Source: Stratiolaelaps scimitus | Lineage: Eukaryota > Arthropoda > Arachnida > Mesostigmata > Laelapidae | DNA: 64,000 nucleotides | NCBI GenBank assembly: GCA_019614645.1 | Contig: JABWDB010000001.1 | Location: forward strand, 1,116,001 to 1,180,000 | Direction of reading: 5' to 3' | In this document: positions 1 to 13,000 of the stretch, one piece after another | Layout of the letters: every line of letters starts with the position of its first letter | How positions within the stretch are numbered: position 1 is the first letter of the stretch | Translations under genes and position numbers: made by a program | The notes under the pieces: generated by a model | Databases searched by the model: none | Told to the model about the DNA's origin: nothing | The model's input: only the letters and a program-made list of their open reading frames with translations

Positions 1-1089
1 CACAGTGCCGTCCCAAACCAGGTGCTGCCCAGGATTTGATCTTTAAGAGGGCTAAATTCGGCTCATTCGAACTTGGTCAATTGAGTCTACGAGAGATTTA
101 GATGGGAATCGAAGGCAGAGCTCGATCACCATTAAGCCAGGGCCCATAGTTCCTAACTCATCATAGTCCAGTGCCTGCGTAGATTAAGCAATTAGCTGAC
201 AAGTATCATAAAAGAGTGTGTTCAATACAGAAAACACTAATAAAGAATAAAGAGTTAACAAATACACATCCTCCCGATTCTGCCGGTGGAGCCGAAAAAA
301 ACTATCTTTCAAGAGACGTGACAATAAATAGTCTATTAGTTAGTGCAATTAACTATGGACTCCCCGTTTCAATGGACCTGAATCGGTCGCATTTTACACG
401 TAACAGGTTGTTTTACACAATTTCACATATATATATATATATATATAACTTCAAGACCTTCGTAAGTACGTTAAATTCTCTAGTTATTTAAGGCACCCCA
501 CAAAATGATTATCTTAAGAAAGCAGTCTACAGCGATCTACAAGTGTCAAGCTAGTTCTATCGAGACAATTTTTTATAGAGACCTTTGTGGCTCAGCAACT
601 AAGGTCCGATATTATTCTCTTAATATTCGATTCTTTATATTATTATTATTATTATTCAAATACTAAAAGTATTATATTAATACAAGTGCACCTCTAAACG
701 TCTTTGGCACTTGTTGGCCTCCGGGCCAGTGATAATAGCCTAGAATTACTGCCAATACAATCTATTTTAGGTGACAACGCTTAACCTGGCACAGCTGTGC
801 GTCAGACACAAAGAAGCATGACCTTTATTGTTCATTGACCTCAACATACATATCGAGCTTGGAAATGAGCATATTAAAACCACCAAAGCGTGGCATATGC
901 AATATATACTGGGTGGGATAAGAAGTGTTCTGTATAGAAAAGAAAAAAATTGTTTCGGGAAAACATGTTGATGCATTTGATCCAACATATTCTCCCTGAA
1001 ACTCAATGCACCTAGTTAGGGGATACTTTTTTCTCAGTTTTTATCCCGTTCGTATAAAACGTTGTGTCGTCTTCAGCGCTATCATTTGT
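1..1089. other. No gene seen; simple repeats
   Basis: Moderately AT-rich DNA with a TA run at about 426-447 and a TTA run at about 639-656. Short frames on both strands show no recognisable protein. Confidence 0.6.
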
Positions 1090-1560
1090 ATCGTAACTCC
1101 TTAGGCTCCTTTAGGTGCGATTCGAGACGTTTGAAGAGGTAGTGGTCGCTCTGTCCTGGAGAAAAGGGTGGGTGTTTGACTATTCCGAAGCCTAACTCGG
1201 CTTTTTTTAGCCATCGTAAGATGTTAATTGTGAGCAGGTGCAAATCCTCGTGAAACAGGATCTTCTTCTTCTGCGAGGCCGATTCCTAGCGATTATGTGG
1301 CTTAAACAATCCAAAGGTCCGGTATAATGTTGTGTGCCTCCTGTGACCGTTCTACCAGTCTCAAAGTAGTCAATTAGTGTACTTCCATTTGTATCAAAAC
1401 ACAGTGCACAAAACCTTTCCAGCCGAATTGTCAGTTCAGACAGTTGTCGGCGACTCCCAAAGTAACGCAATTTACCTTAATCTGCTGTGGACAGCGCTCG
1501 AAACATCACCCGGTTCACTTGTTGGTCCACAGTCAAGCTGTGAGGCACCTGACACGAAAC
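1090..1560 (-). pseudogene. Decayed mariner transposase fragment
   Basis: Read on the minus strand with frameshifts and a stop, this segment gives LTVDQQVNRVMFRALSTAD, then FDTNGSTLIDYFETGRTV and HYTGPLDCLSHIIARNRPR, then KILFHEDLHLLTINIL and LGFGIVKHPPFSPGQSDHY. These match, in order, the mariner transposase blocks around the palm, the H-D-N motif region and the HPPYSPDLAPSDYHLF block. The catalytic blocks are damaged: the A-P-S-D-Y block reads PGQSDHY. No terminal inverted repeat was found, and the upstream part runs into a TA repeat. It is an old, dead copy, unlike the second mariner at 15.5 kb in subgroup. Confidence 0.75.
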
Positions 1561-1649
1561 TTTATATATATATTTATATAATTACAAATGCCATTATTTA
1601 TCTAGAGAGCAAATTTTGAATTATTATAGGTTACTTTCCTTCGGCTAAG

Positions 1650-2560
1650 ATGTAACTAAACCTGCGAGGAGCCGGGAGTACACGATTATGCTGGGGTCCC
1701 GCAGGCTCGCTTTGAGGACGTGGAAATAGAGGATCCTCCAGAGGGAGTGGGAACGCATGCGTATGGAGATGATCTAGCAGTCATGGTCACGGCCCAGACT
1801 AGGAACACCCTGCAGGGCACGGCCAATGAAGCCTTGGACAGGGAAGTACAGTGGATGGATCGCAACCATCTGACGCCTGGTACCTAACAAGATGGAGGTC
1901 CTGGACATAACAGGCGGGACGAGGACAGAGGGAGTTCACCTTGTAAAGGCTGACCACCCGACAGGAAATCAGGAAGGAGGCAAGGTGTCCTGGTGTCATT
2001 CTCAATACTAGGGGCTAACCGGGTCAACACACGTTTGGGCGGAAGCTCAACGAATCTCTCTGAGCCTGACTCGGATCTTGTCTGAGATCTGTGGAACGTC
2101 AGGCTTCTGGTCCTAGCCGAGATGCCATCCTGTGACTACCTTGAGAGAGGGAGGAGGTCGTGACTCCTTGGTAAGTTAAACTTATATGCACCGAATTGGG
2201 AAAGTGCAGGCACATGATATAGGTCACACTGTGCCACATTGCGGAGTACTGCGTGATGTTAGGGGGACGTTCAACCAGGGAAGATTAAGTGAAGATTATA
2301 TGTTCACCGGTGACGGGGTCTGGAGGGAGGTTACAGGATGGATCGACGTGTAAATAATCTTAAGGACAGAAGTAGAGGATCAGGGGAGAGAGTTTCGCGC
2401 CCGGGAGGGCCGGGCAAAGACGACCTCGGACCCCGGTCTGAGGAACCCGTGCATCCGGTAGTTGAAGCGCTACCTCCATCCACTGGCATGTGTTAAGGGA
2501 GGCGAGTTAGCAAATTGACTCGCAAACCCAGGGGTTTTTGTGGGCAGCGCTTGCTTCGAT
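1650..2560 (+). pseudogene. Degenerate R1/LOA-like LINE, reverse transcriptase to 3' end
   Basis: The plus strand encodes THAYGDDLAVMVTAQ, a reverse transcriptase active-site block with YGDD where YADD is usual in this group. It is followed by TANEALDREVQWMDRNHLT and then, after a stop, the decayed K-T-E block. About 450 bases later HTVPHCGVLRDVRGTF and GVWREVTGWIDV resemble the cysteine/histidine C-terminal region of R1- and LOA-type ORF2 proteins. Several stops and shifts show that it is dead. The 5' part of the element is missing and no clear poly(A) tail is seen. Confidence 0.65.
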
Positions 2561-2610
2561 TCACAGCCGATACCGATTACTTTTGCATCGACGAAAGGTA
2601 ACGTTCGGCG

Positions 2611-2680
2611 AAGGGTAATGTTCTACATATGAATGGGTATCACAATAGCGATACCTATTCATATGTAGAACATTACCCTT
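2611..2680. repeat. Short hairpin, 31-bp arms
   Basis: Two 31-base arms with one mismatch flank an 8-base loop. It sits between the LINE relic and an open frame on the minus strand. It could be a tiny fold-back element or a hairpin RNA precursor. Confidence 0.8.
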
Positions 2681-2698
2681 AACTCTTAAAAATTGCAA

Positions 2699-3142
2699 CT
2701 AAACTCGATAACACGCTACTGCTGCTCTTCTCCAACCTGACTCTACGTGGTCTCGGTGAACTTTGTTCAATGTTTTATTCACTTCTCTTCTTGTTTCGTT
2801 AGCCTGTCTGTCTCGGTTCATTTTCCGATATATAGAATCATACCGCTCAAGTGGCCACGCATAGGTCTGAATAGATGTCCAAATTTCAGCACTGTCTACT
2901 TCTTTGTGTCTGAGCTGCAACAATCGACCTGCCTGTGACAAAGTCAAGTCGCCAACTCTCGAACGTGTCATTCGCGACACCTCCATTTTGTATTGTAGCG
3001 TACAGGGGCCAGCGCGGTGAGCAAATCGTAGGGGAACATTGTCCGTAACGAAAAAAGAGCGCTCGGCTACAATAAATCTTGTCGGAGGCCCCTGACGACC
3101 AACATGATGATCAGCGTGGGGAGGACGATGGATACGATTCAT
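2699..3142 (-). CDS. Unrecognised 147-residue open frame
   Basis: This frame runs from an ATG at 3140-3142 to a stop at 2699-2701. The protein is basic and polar, with a helical-looking second half (LSQAGRLLQLRHKEVDSAEI and RKMNRDRQANETRREVNKTL). It contains no simple-sequence repeats, unlike most long frames in this window. I do not recognise the family. It could be a small intronless gene, a retroelement fragment or chance; the hairpin at 2611-2680 begins just past its stop. Confidence 0.3.
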   Translation of the reverse strand: MNRIHRPPHADHHVGRQGPPTRFIVAERSFFVTDNVPLRFAHRAGPCTLQYKMEVSRMTRSRVGDLTLSQAGRLLQLRHKEVDSAEIWTSIQTYAWPLERYDSIYRKMNRDRQANETRREVNKTLNKVHRDHVESGWRRAAVACYRV

Positions 3143-3149
3143 TTCCAAC

Positions 3150-5600
3150 TTTGTAAATATCGACGTTGTAGCAGCAGCATATGTCTAGCGAGATATGTTC
3201 GTCTTGCGTGACGAAGCGTTCGAAAGTATCGTTGAGCTCTTCGTGGGTACCCGCCTCCAAAGAACAGTTGCAGTAGTAAGTCACTCATCTAATGTGTTAC
3301 ATACGAATGCTATGGATGTAAAAGTAAATCTTAGATAGTAGCAGATTACAAGATAATTAGGCCCAAAATCACGCTCACTGTTCATAGGACGTGAACATTT
3401 TCTAGAGAGCGTCATGCGAGGCCACCTATTACGCTGGGACTAGGATACGTAGCGAATATAAATAAAGGGGGAAAGTCAGATTAAGCTCAATAAATAATTT
3501 GTTTTATATGTCTCTTTTATCTCCTTCGATGGTTGGCAGTGAGCAGGCAATTCGACGGTTCACTCATCGAACAGGAGGACTAATATGGAATACGCATCTC
3601 GTGTATTCAGTCCCATTGGCAGTACTTGTTAGCTTCTACGTTTATGTCACCACAGGCGGAACCTTAACACTATTCATATTCATGGGTGTCTCCCCCATAG
3701 ATGTTATTTGTGAGTCTCATCATTATCATTCTAATACTCATTTCGACACTGATTGCAAAATAAGGACACACCCATTTGTCACCAGTGGCCTTGTCGGTCC
3801 CGTCACGTTACAGGGGTGTGCTATTTGATTGCATCACATGCGTTTTGGATTGTGTGTGAGTATATTGACCAAGTTATTGATAGAGTCCTCTACGGTGACC
3901 TCGACTAGTTACGCGTACGGACATGCAGGTGCTTATATGATGTAACTTGGTATATTGCTCGCGCTGGTATTTACAATCAATGAAGGTGGGCCTAGAGGTG
4001 GCCACATACGAAATAGCGTCCGTGTTTGTCCTATTTGCCTAGATATTGGCATGTTATTGGCTCTGATAGTAGCGGGAGTCGTGGACAAGGTGGCCCGAAG
4101 AATACTAGCCCCTACAAAGTCCTATAGGGGGCAATGCCTTATGTCAGAGCAGACGGCACTGTCGCCTTCGGCGAATTCATAGCTGGCTCGCTTGTAGTGA
4201 ACCGGCAAAGGGGTTTTTCCCTGTTCTGTACAGGGTTATGTCTGCTGTTAGTTGCATATCATACACGAACACATCGCGATGTTGAATCGTACAAACGGAT
4301 TTACTTAAAAGTGTATAGCGCAGTGATGTTATTAATAGCTAGCAAAAAAAAAAGCTCTCCATAAGGATTTGCTTTTTATCGACGGTAACAGTTCGTTTCC
4401 TATTGTTTGGCGATTACACTTGGAGCTACCTGAAGCCGTCGAGAATGTGACGGCTCAGACGAGAAGACCACTTTTTCTTACGCCTCGGGCAGAGAGTGCT
4501 GTATGCTGAACAAATACAGCCCTTCAATAAGCCCTATGGAAAAGTTAATGTAACATCGAGCATTGAAGCTCGAGAAGTCTGGGCCCGCTGGTTCATGCCC
4601 TGCCACGAGGCGTGCTTGCATGATATGAGGTATGGAATAAAAAGAATCCAGTTGTTGTGCTTCATACATATTACTAAGACCTCTATATGGTGACTGCGCT
4701 ATCTCGCGCCAGTGTTGCGTGGTATATCAGTTAGTTCAATCCCACGAAATGTGTTTTACTTAATCACTAGCCATCAGCTGAATACAGAAAGTATGGTTCG
4801 AAAAGAAAACATCATCCGGTTTCACCGCCATCAAATGAACATTGCTATAGGTCCTTCGAAAGGCAAACTTCCCTTTAACTGCGAATCACTAACCAGATAT
4901 TTGCATATTTCATTTCGTTCTCGAAATTCTCTAGTACTCGCATTCGTCAAATACGCTTGGTCGCAATTTGCTCACCTATCCCTGGCCAGTTTTTCACCCG
5001 AGAAACGACTGTACTGAGAACTTTCACGATCCTGCATGAGAATTCGGTCTAAGAAAATATCCATCATGGACACCAGTCTTCACAACTAGCTTGTTTGCCA
5101 CGACTCACACTCACAAAAGAGTTGTATATTTATCTCGGGACTTGATGCGGAACTTATTGTATATTTCTTCAAGCTATGGCTTCCAGGGGGTCGGCTAGCG
5201 ATTACAGCCTTCGAGTTCCTCATTCCAGTCCATCCAGTAATCGTGTACAACGTAATTGTTGAGTTCAGTTAGTCCACCAGTTAGTCCAGTTTGTTAGAAT
5301 TCTTTCACCGATGTATTGTGCCCTCTCCCGTTGTTCTTGAGATTTCATATGACTTCTGATCCCTGCCGAAAGAGTTCGTCGCGGTTTGTATCGGAGGCCT
5401 TGTTTTTGACCTGGAAATCCCCATGCGTCGCCAGGAAAACGGTGAAAAAGAAGGTTGATAACGCTCCTGGTTATTCTAGCTATTCCATTGGATAACACAG
5501 GACGTTGACCTCAACAAGGCAGTGTCTAGGTAAGCAAACAGTCTTCAACGGTGGAAAATAGTTATAAGCGGTTTATTACTGCACTCGAATGTGAATCGAA
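3150..5600. other. No recognised gene; short plus-strand frames
   Basis: Several plus-strand frames of 65 to 109 codons follow one another (3499-3828, 3955-4182, 4134-4364, 4496-4693, 4712-5017). The earlier ones are hydrophobic. They change frame, most begin at GTG, TTG or similar codons rather than ATG, and none matches a family I know. The frames at 4496 and 4712 are in register with one stop between them, so an old coding remnant is possible. Confidence 0.4.
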
Positions 5601-8600
5601 ATGGAATCGAATCGTCGAGACCGCTTGACCCCCTCCCCATGCCACCCATTGACGGTTATAGACGTATCATCCGTAGTTTTCCTCTTCGACAGGTCTGATA
5701 CTAAACCACTCCGAGTTACCATAGAACGAATATGTTCACATCCGTCCAGAAATGTGTCCATGCGTCCGCCTGTCGGTCGGTCTGTCAATTTCATTTAGTC
5801 AATCCATTGTATTCGTCACTGAGTCAGAAGGACGAACAGGGGCTGCGCTAAGCAAGCGCAGCTGCTGCCGGCTCCATGCCAGATGTATTGTACCCAGATG
5901 TATCGTACTCCGAGCCCTTACCCCTATAGACAGCGACGACTGAGGGGGTGGTCTCACCCCACACTGTGCCCAGCACACGCAGCCCAGTCGCATTGGACTG
6001 CTGTGACCCAGATGTCTGCATCCAGTCATAAAACTAACGACAGCTAGCGCTCCCTCGTTGTACGTATTGTGGCACCAGCCAGGGTTACACGGCAGCCGGC
6101 ACCACCACGGCTGCTACCGCCGCCACCACCGAGTTGGTCGGCTACAGCAGCACGCAGACGTACATACGTTGTAGCTCGACCCTCGTCGGCTGCGAAGCCT
6201 CGGGGACTTGGTCCGGAGGCTGCGAGCACGTTAGACCATAAAGCCGTGCCCCGTGGGCCGGGCCCCGTTTGCTGGTCCACATAGCATATAGCCGCTAGGG
6301 TTCCGGCGTCTGGGCTTCGGCCGTCCAAGCGAAGTCGCAGGCGTTGCCACTCGCAGTTAGGCAGCCACACAGACGCCGTACAGTCGTATTTGGTCAGACA
6401 GCATTCGCTAGCCTGACTGACTCTCTGCCTCCCTGTGAACGAGCAAGGCGAATTTTATATGTGCGCTCACCGTCTGCCACCTCTCTCTCTCTCGCGCGCG
6501 CTCGCTCGCTCTCGGCCACCGTTCCACACGATATCATTGAGACATGTACCCGTACCATTAGCATTGTCTGCATGAGTACGCGTGTGAACAGACACACAAT
6601 CGTATTGTGCAATCGGGTTCAGATGTCTTTGTTTATCCTTTGTCGTCGAATTGCTGAAAAGCTTTTGCGTCCTTTTGCGATCGCTGGCCATGATGAACCC
6701 ATCTTACTCGAAATGACACAAGGGAAACGTGCCTTCGGGGACGATCGAGTCCACTATTGGGTACTGGGCGTCACTAAGGTAAAGACGCGAGAAGGAAGCT
6801 TCTCACTGTCCGTGGAAATGTCCATCGTCGGCTTATTGCATGACCCTGTGCAAGTCCTCATACACATCGAGGTGATTTAACGAAAGATTGCCGTTTTATA
6901 TATTATTAGATGACACTGTGATTAGAGATGTCACTGAAGCTACGTTGAATTATAGCCTATTGGAGTTGATCGTATATCTAACGCTTTAGGCTGAAATTTA
7001 TCCAGTAATAAGGCTCGCCTCGCAAGGGGTCTTAAAGATAGCCAATGATAGACTCATCACTCAACAGGCTAACAGTACCAATATAATTCATTCCGAATAG
7101 GTGGCCAGAAATGGTATTTTGCAGGAACGTTCTTTGAAGAGGAAATATGAGACATCCTCCCTATATCTGCGTGTATATTATGAGCCGGTATCAAATGCTA
7201 CACTGGATTGGTCAGGAGCAACTTAATTGAGCATGGACCACACCACAGCTGAGGGCGACGACCTGTATGACAAAGGCAGAGAAAATTGCATGACGCACAG
7301 GCTATGAAGTGAGTTTTACCGGCTCGCAAATCGGACGGGTTCAGGCAGCAAGAGCGAATGCGGTAGATAAGCAAGACCCAGCTGCCTAGCTAGACACGTT
7401 TAGTGTCGATGTACGAGTGTCTCAAAATGAACTGTGATTAAGCCTCAAAACCAAGCACATTGTAGTGGCCTCCACGCATATGGCTGGAAACACGTGCAGC
7501 ATCGATGTGGAAACTACATATTCATAGGGGTTATCCTCTTTCGTCCTCTCTCTCTCTCTCTCTTACGCTCTGGACGAGGCTACCATAGAAATAAATCTAG
7601 AACTCAGTTAAAGGAAAGCCCATTATTATTCAACATGCTCACAATTGTGTTGGGTTCGATGAGCCATCGTTTATCGCATCGTACGACAACGCTTCCATAT
7701 TCTACACATCGCAAAACGTCTCTGCTGGGGACCTTCCCGAGCTTCCTGCAGTCGTTGTCGTCGCTGGCAGTGCCCCCGCCATTCCTTATTGGAAGCCGCG
7801 ACCTCATCGACGACTCTCGTGCTGCCCTGCTTAGTATTTGCTTTCTACTCCCGAGAGGCCGACAAGGGACGGACCTTCTTCCGTCTCGTCGTCGTCGTCC
7901 TCGTCAAGCCATACTCCTAGTAGAACGTTGGGTCGATGGACAAGGGCGTGAGTAGCTAAATCCTGTAATCCCAGCCAGCCACGAGGCAGCCCGTCCACCT
8001 ACCCAATGTTACGAAGGATCCGGTCGGTCGGTAAGTGAATAGAAGGCCTCCGCTTTCTTCCGCCCTACAATGGCGAGAAACTAGAAGCTGGATTGACGTG
8101 CTTCGTCATTCGTTGGCCCGTTGTCATCGCTGCCTTCGACTAGTGCCGCTTCATAGGCAACGCTGAAAACGAGAACGACGACTACGCCAACGACAACGAG
8201 AAGAAGAAACCGGAGGAGCAGGACAGGATTAGCAACTCCCAATGCACGAAGAGGCAGTCACCGGCCAAGGGTCCCCGCCTGCCCAGAGTGGCTGGCAGTA
8301 TCTCCCAAGGCACCTCGTTGACAGAAACAGCCTAACCCGGAATAGAAGAGGAATAAATAAAACAGTCCACGACGTCTCGACTAAGAGGAAAAATACAGAA
8401 CTCAGGTTGATAGGCCGTAGACATCGCTGCATTGGCCGAGCCAACGGGTGTGTGGAACAGTATACGACGTAATTCTTTATATACGATAGTGCACGAATTG
8501 ATAATGGTATGAAAGTTTAGCTTCACTGTTCGTGAAGAAATTCTTCACAGGTGCGCACCTACTATGCATTTTTCTTTAATCGTTAACTCGTTTTTCACAT

Positions 8601-9800
8601 CTTGTTTCCTTCAATCGTTAACTCGTTTTTCACATCCGCTTTTAACGAAATGTACATATGGTTCAAACGATATCGACATTGGAAAATAAATGACTATACC
8701 TCACATAGACGACATAGTACATGTGCACGTTGCTATATGGCTAGGAAGCTCGCGCACATATTGTAGTTATCATACTTCGGTGAGAAGAACGCTTCCTTAA
8801 AATGTACTCGCATTGTTGGCCTTTCACCTGCACAAAACCGCTTTCAAGTTGAACATGTTGTACGTAGCGAGGGTTTTGCTCGGTCGTCGGGGCCCCCGAA
8901 TCCGTTCGGGTTATATATAAGAACGTATTTGACTATGTGTGTTCATTTGTAAAGATATGCTACATTGCTCTATTGCTGAACGTATCTGGATAGCAAATAG
9001 GTCGTTCTCTCCGACACAGTTTGGCCGGCAAGTCCTCGGGGACGCTCGCAAACGCACAGAGACTAAGGATGTTGTATGTCTTTTGTCTGCCATTTCGCTG
9101 GATCTTGAGCCGCTTGTAAGCTCTGACGGCACCAGTGTTAGTGGCGCACATCTCCTTCTACAAAAGTAGTACCCTTTCTGTATTTCCCCCCCTCTCTCTC
9201 TCTCTCTGTCTATTTCTCTTTATCGTTTCTACTCACCTTCAAAAAGGGTTGCCGCTCGAGTGCGTTATGCTGTTATGTTCGTTTGTTGCCCGCTTTTACC
9301 AGGACCCCGCCACCGCTACCACCATCACGACCACCATCGCAGTCACCCGTTCGAATGAGTGCTCCATCCCGCAATGCGGCGATACGCACTTCCACTGAGC
9401 CCCAACTACTCAAAGCAGTAGCGGACCGGCAGACAAACCCACATTTCGACAGATCCACTGACGAAGCAGCTCCATTTCTGACTCAACTACTCAACTTTGT
9501 CGGGATCTCACCCCACCATAGCTTCCTCACCATGCGTCCTCCTCAACGCTCAGACCGTCAACGCTCTCCTAGGCCACTTGCTGCGCTCCTGTGGCATTAA
9601 TGCTTCGTCCGCCATCCCTCTGCGCCCCATAGCCATTCTACGCTCCTTCTGTTCAACTCACATCAAATGGACACGCATGATTTATTATACTCGCTCTGTG
9701 TATGTGTGCTTGTCTGTATGTCTGTCCGTCCGTCTGTCTGTAAGTATGTACAGCCATCCGTCTGTACGTGTGTCCGTCCGTCGGCTCGTTCGTTTCTTCA
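5601..9800. other. No recognised gene; GC-rich block and pyrimidine repeats
   Basis: Positions 6050-6550 are GC-rich, with CCG/CCA clusters and a CT/CG run at about 6481-6512, and could be a promoter region. CT runs lie at about 7548-7562 and 9188-9210. A near-identical 31-32-base unit is repeated in tandem at 8571-8601 and 8605-8636. TCTG/TCCG tetranucleotide repeats fill about 9705-9790. The frames of 178 codons at 6344 and 173 codons at 7434 pass through these repeats and are probably not genes. Confidence 0.5.
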
Positions 9801-9806
9801 CTGTAG

Positions 9807-10048
9807 TCATGTGGCGTAGCCGTTGGTATAATAATGGCGCTTGAGCTTCCACCATGCTGAGAGGCCGTCCTCCGCTGCGCCACCAACAGCCAGTCGTCCG
9901 AGGGTGGCACTGTGCACTTCGGCTACAGCCGTGTTGGCTGGCAGTGTCGCGGAAGTGGCCACTTTGGTGACTTCCGGCAGCTCGGCCGCTCGCGTCACTT
10001 GAACACCTTGCTGCGATTCTTCCAAAGCCTCCGCTTGCGCCCGCCGCT
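9807..10048 (-). CDS. Candidate terminal exon, unrecognised
   Basis: After a possible acceptor (GGTTAG), 79 codons run to a TGA. The protein begins RRAQAEALEESQQGVQVTRA, which could form a helix, and ends WWKLKRHYYTNGYAT. The third codon positions favour G and C more than the other two frames, a sign of coding. The acceptor has a poor pyrimidine tract, and an overlapping minus-strand frame is also open, so the case is weak. Confidence 0.35.
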
Positions 10049-10049
10049 C

Positions 10050-13000
10050 TAACCGGTACAAGCGTGTTAACGAAAGTAGAATCGAATAGGGAGAGTGTGT
10101 TCGGCTGTGTGAGTTTGTCTATATGCTGGCCTCTGGCATCCTCTTCATTAACACCGCTATTGAAGATTTTTGATAAAGCAGACAGCACTGAAGATCACAT
10201 ATGATCGTAGAGATGGATACGATCACAGATAAGTGAAATCTGCCTGCCGATCAAGTCAAAAATCTAAAGTTGGCGGGAAAATATATAATAGTCGCACGAA
10301 TTCAGGCTCTGTTCAATGGAACAGACCTATTTTAAGGACTCTAGGAATTAATCGAGCAAATAGTTAGAGACGTCGCATTTGACATACATCTTTATTGAGA
10401 AATAATTTCATTGATAAATCCGCAAGTGACGACGACATACAATACAAATACACCTTTATTAACCAAAATGGGTGGTACAGATCCATTCATATTGGCATCA
10501 TTAGCATCGATTAAGACGTTTAGCTTCGTTTAAGCATAATGTATTATATTAATGCCAGCACATGATGTTCTTGGAAAGATCCGAAATCCAACAATAGTCT
10601 ACAACACGACGCTTATGTTAGATGGCCCATCCTGACTAGACATACTTGCAAGTCATCGTATGTGAACCCATTCTAACTGCGAGCCTATATTCTTCCAAAC
10701 AGTAGGTTTTCGTCTTACCCCAGGCTAACCCCATATCTTTTGTAGCCATACCTCCTCCGCGGGGCCCGACACATGAACAGTGACGCATTCCTCGCAGAGT
10801 CCTAATCGATTACACTTTCAGGAGGCACAAAATCAACACTTCCGCCAAGGACTCAACCGACTGGAGGTATGTGAGCAATTTGGGTTTTCCTTCAAGTGAT
10901 GTACTCAGCCGCGCGTGCTACTGAAGGTAGTAAGGATAATAATAATAATTCTCGAAGTCGATGTACGTATTTCCACCTAATGTATTATATATTCCATAGT
11001 GGACGTCTACAACGCAATGGGCAAAGGGTTAGAACGGCGCTTCGAACGGCAGCAGTAGCCGCGGCAGGCCGCCATGATGATAAATGACTAGGAGGAGATC
11101 ATTAATCACCGGCGTAGGCTTCTTATCGAAATTTATTTTACAGTGATCGCTTCGCGGGGTCAAGGTAATACGAAGTGATTGCTACTGCTGCTGCTGCCGC
11201 CGCTGGGACTTGAATTCGGGATTGTTTTCACAGACCATTGCCATTGCCCCTCAACGTCATTGCTGGCAACGTGTCGATAGATGTCTCCAGGAGAGGTATT
11301 ACAATAGTAAATGCTAGTCAAACTTAGGGCTTCTGCCTTATGTGTGTGTGTATCTCGTAACAGTCGAGGTCGAATTTTAAATAGGGAAGGCCACTCGATT
11401 TTTGGCCTGCCTGGCAGATTCATTAGCGTCTTCGAGAGACAAGTAACAGTCTTAGGTTTGGCCTACACTCTAACGCTGTTCGTGAAACTAACGAGAAACC
11501 TCAGGCTTCTCAATTAAGAAGGGATGTCGTACCGCGTCGCCTCGCCTTCCTCCATTTTCGCAGGGTCGGTCTCGAGATATCTCAAAGAAGCCCCTTCTTC
11601 CTGATATAGATAGCGTGTTTAGTTTTCAGTGATTCTATCAGGCTTCCACAGCTCTGGCGGGAAACAAAGGTGGTAGTCAAATCTACTATGGTTTTTTTCA
11701 CACCTTTAAAGTAACTTCACCCTTGTTCACCTGCGCCGCCACGTTTCGTGACTTATGCGGTTCTTGTCGTCCCACTCATTCTCGTGGCTTTAATTTGCCC
11801 GTTCCGTGATTACGCTGTCCTTCGACCGAACTGACCGAAAGCGATAATACATTCAAAAGAAACATAGCATTCAACTTCTAACAGAGGGTGTGACGGCCCA
11901 CAGAAGTTTCCTTTGAGCTTTGTGTATTCGGGGCGCTATCTAACCAGGGGACGGGCTATCGATCGCGTTGATTCTTCCCTATACAACATTTTAGCAATGT
12001 GATACCTACAAGAAAGAGAGACAGAACGCAAAGGGTAGGTATAAGTGAAAAAGCACAATTCACCCGCAGTGATACATGTCGATTATATAATACACATCAC
12101 CTACAACCATCTATTAGTTAACTTTCATCCTTTGCGCTCCTTTCTTGTCTATTACTGCCCTCACAATCGTTGGTGGCCATTACCTACGATGAGCGGTGGA
12201 GGCCTAGAGCAGCAGCAAAAAAAAATACGACAGCGCCAAACACGCTGCACCCGTATCACCGTTATCGTAACCACATACAGACGTTGTTGTAATGGATGAT
12301 GTCTTACGGTAAACGTAGGCGGGTGTCGGCGAACGCTTGCTTGCTTCGTTGGCTAGCTGGCTGGCTGGTTGGCCGCCTGACTACTAGGGAAGTAGTCAGT
12401 AGTGAGCGAGGTCACCATTCCGAAACGGATGGCGGACGTTGGTCGTCGTTGGTGCACTCGCTGACGCCGACGCCGCAATCAGAACTCGATTATCATCGTT
12501 AGCTTACTGATGCGATCGATTTCATCTCTCTTGGCCACCCTGTCCCCGCTATCCCCAGCCAGGGCCCGCGCCCCAGCAAACCAAGTAGGATCGTCCACTC
12601 GGCCTTCCCGCCTGTCGCTTCCGCTACAGTGGCACACTACCGCCCGATCGACCGCTCGCTCATCGACCTATTTTCCACACATACAGATAGACAGACGTCC
12701 AGAGGATAGGATGAGAGGAGGGATGTAGTCAGTCGCCGATAGTACTTCTGCACAGCCGAAATGACCTTGTTGATTTGATTTATCTTGTAAACCCGAATGC
12801 AACCCGGCGATTGTTCCCATGTTACCCGGTGCGTCGCTTCCATAGACCATAACAGGCGGTCTATATATATATATATACGGAGAGATAAGTTGTAACTAAC
12901 TTATACTATGTAACGAATCGGTCATAATACGGGATTTAAAAACGCGCGCAATCGTTGGTGCATTCTGACCGATCTATGACGTGATAAATAGCATCAAATT

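Noticed and set aside
3499..4364. Hydrophobic plus-strand frames considered as a mitochondrial insertion
   Set aside because: No stretch matches the order or motifs of mitochondrial proteins, and the base composition is not that of mitochondrial DNA.
6344..6880. 178-codon plus-strand frame
   Set aside because: It begins at a GTG/TTG-type codon, crosses a CT/CG simple repeat, and minus-strand frames are open over the same DNA.
7434..7955. 173-codon plus-strand frame
   Set aside because: It starts at a non-ATG codon, and includes a CT microsatellite and a CGTCGTC repeat; no domain.
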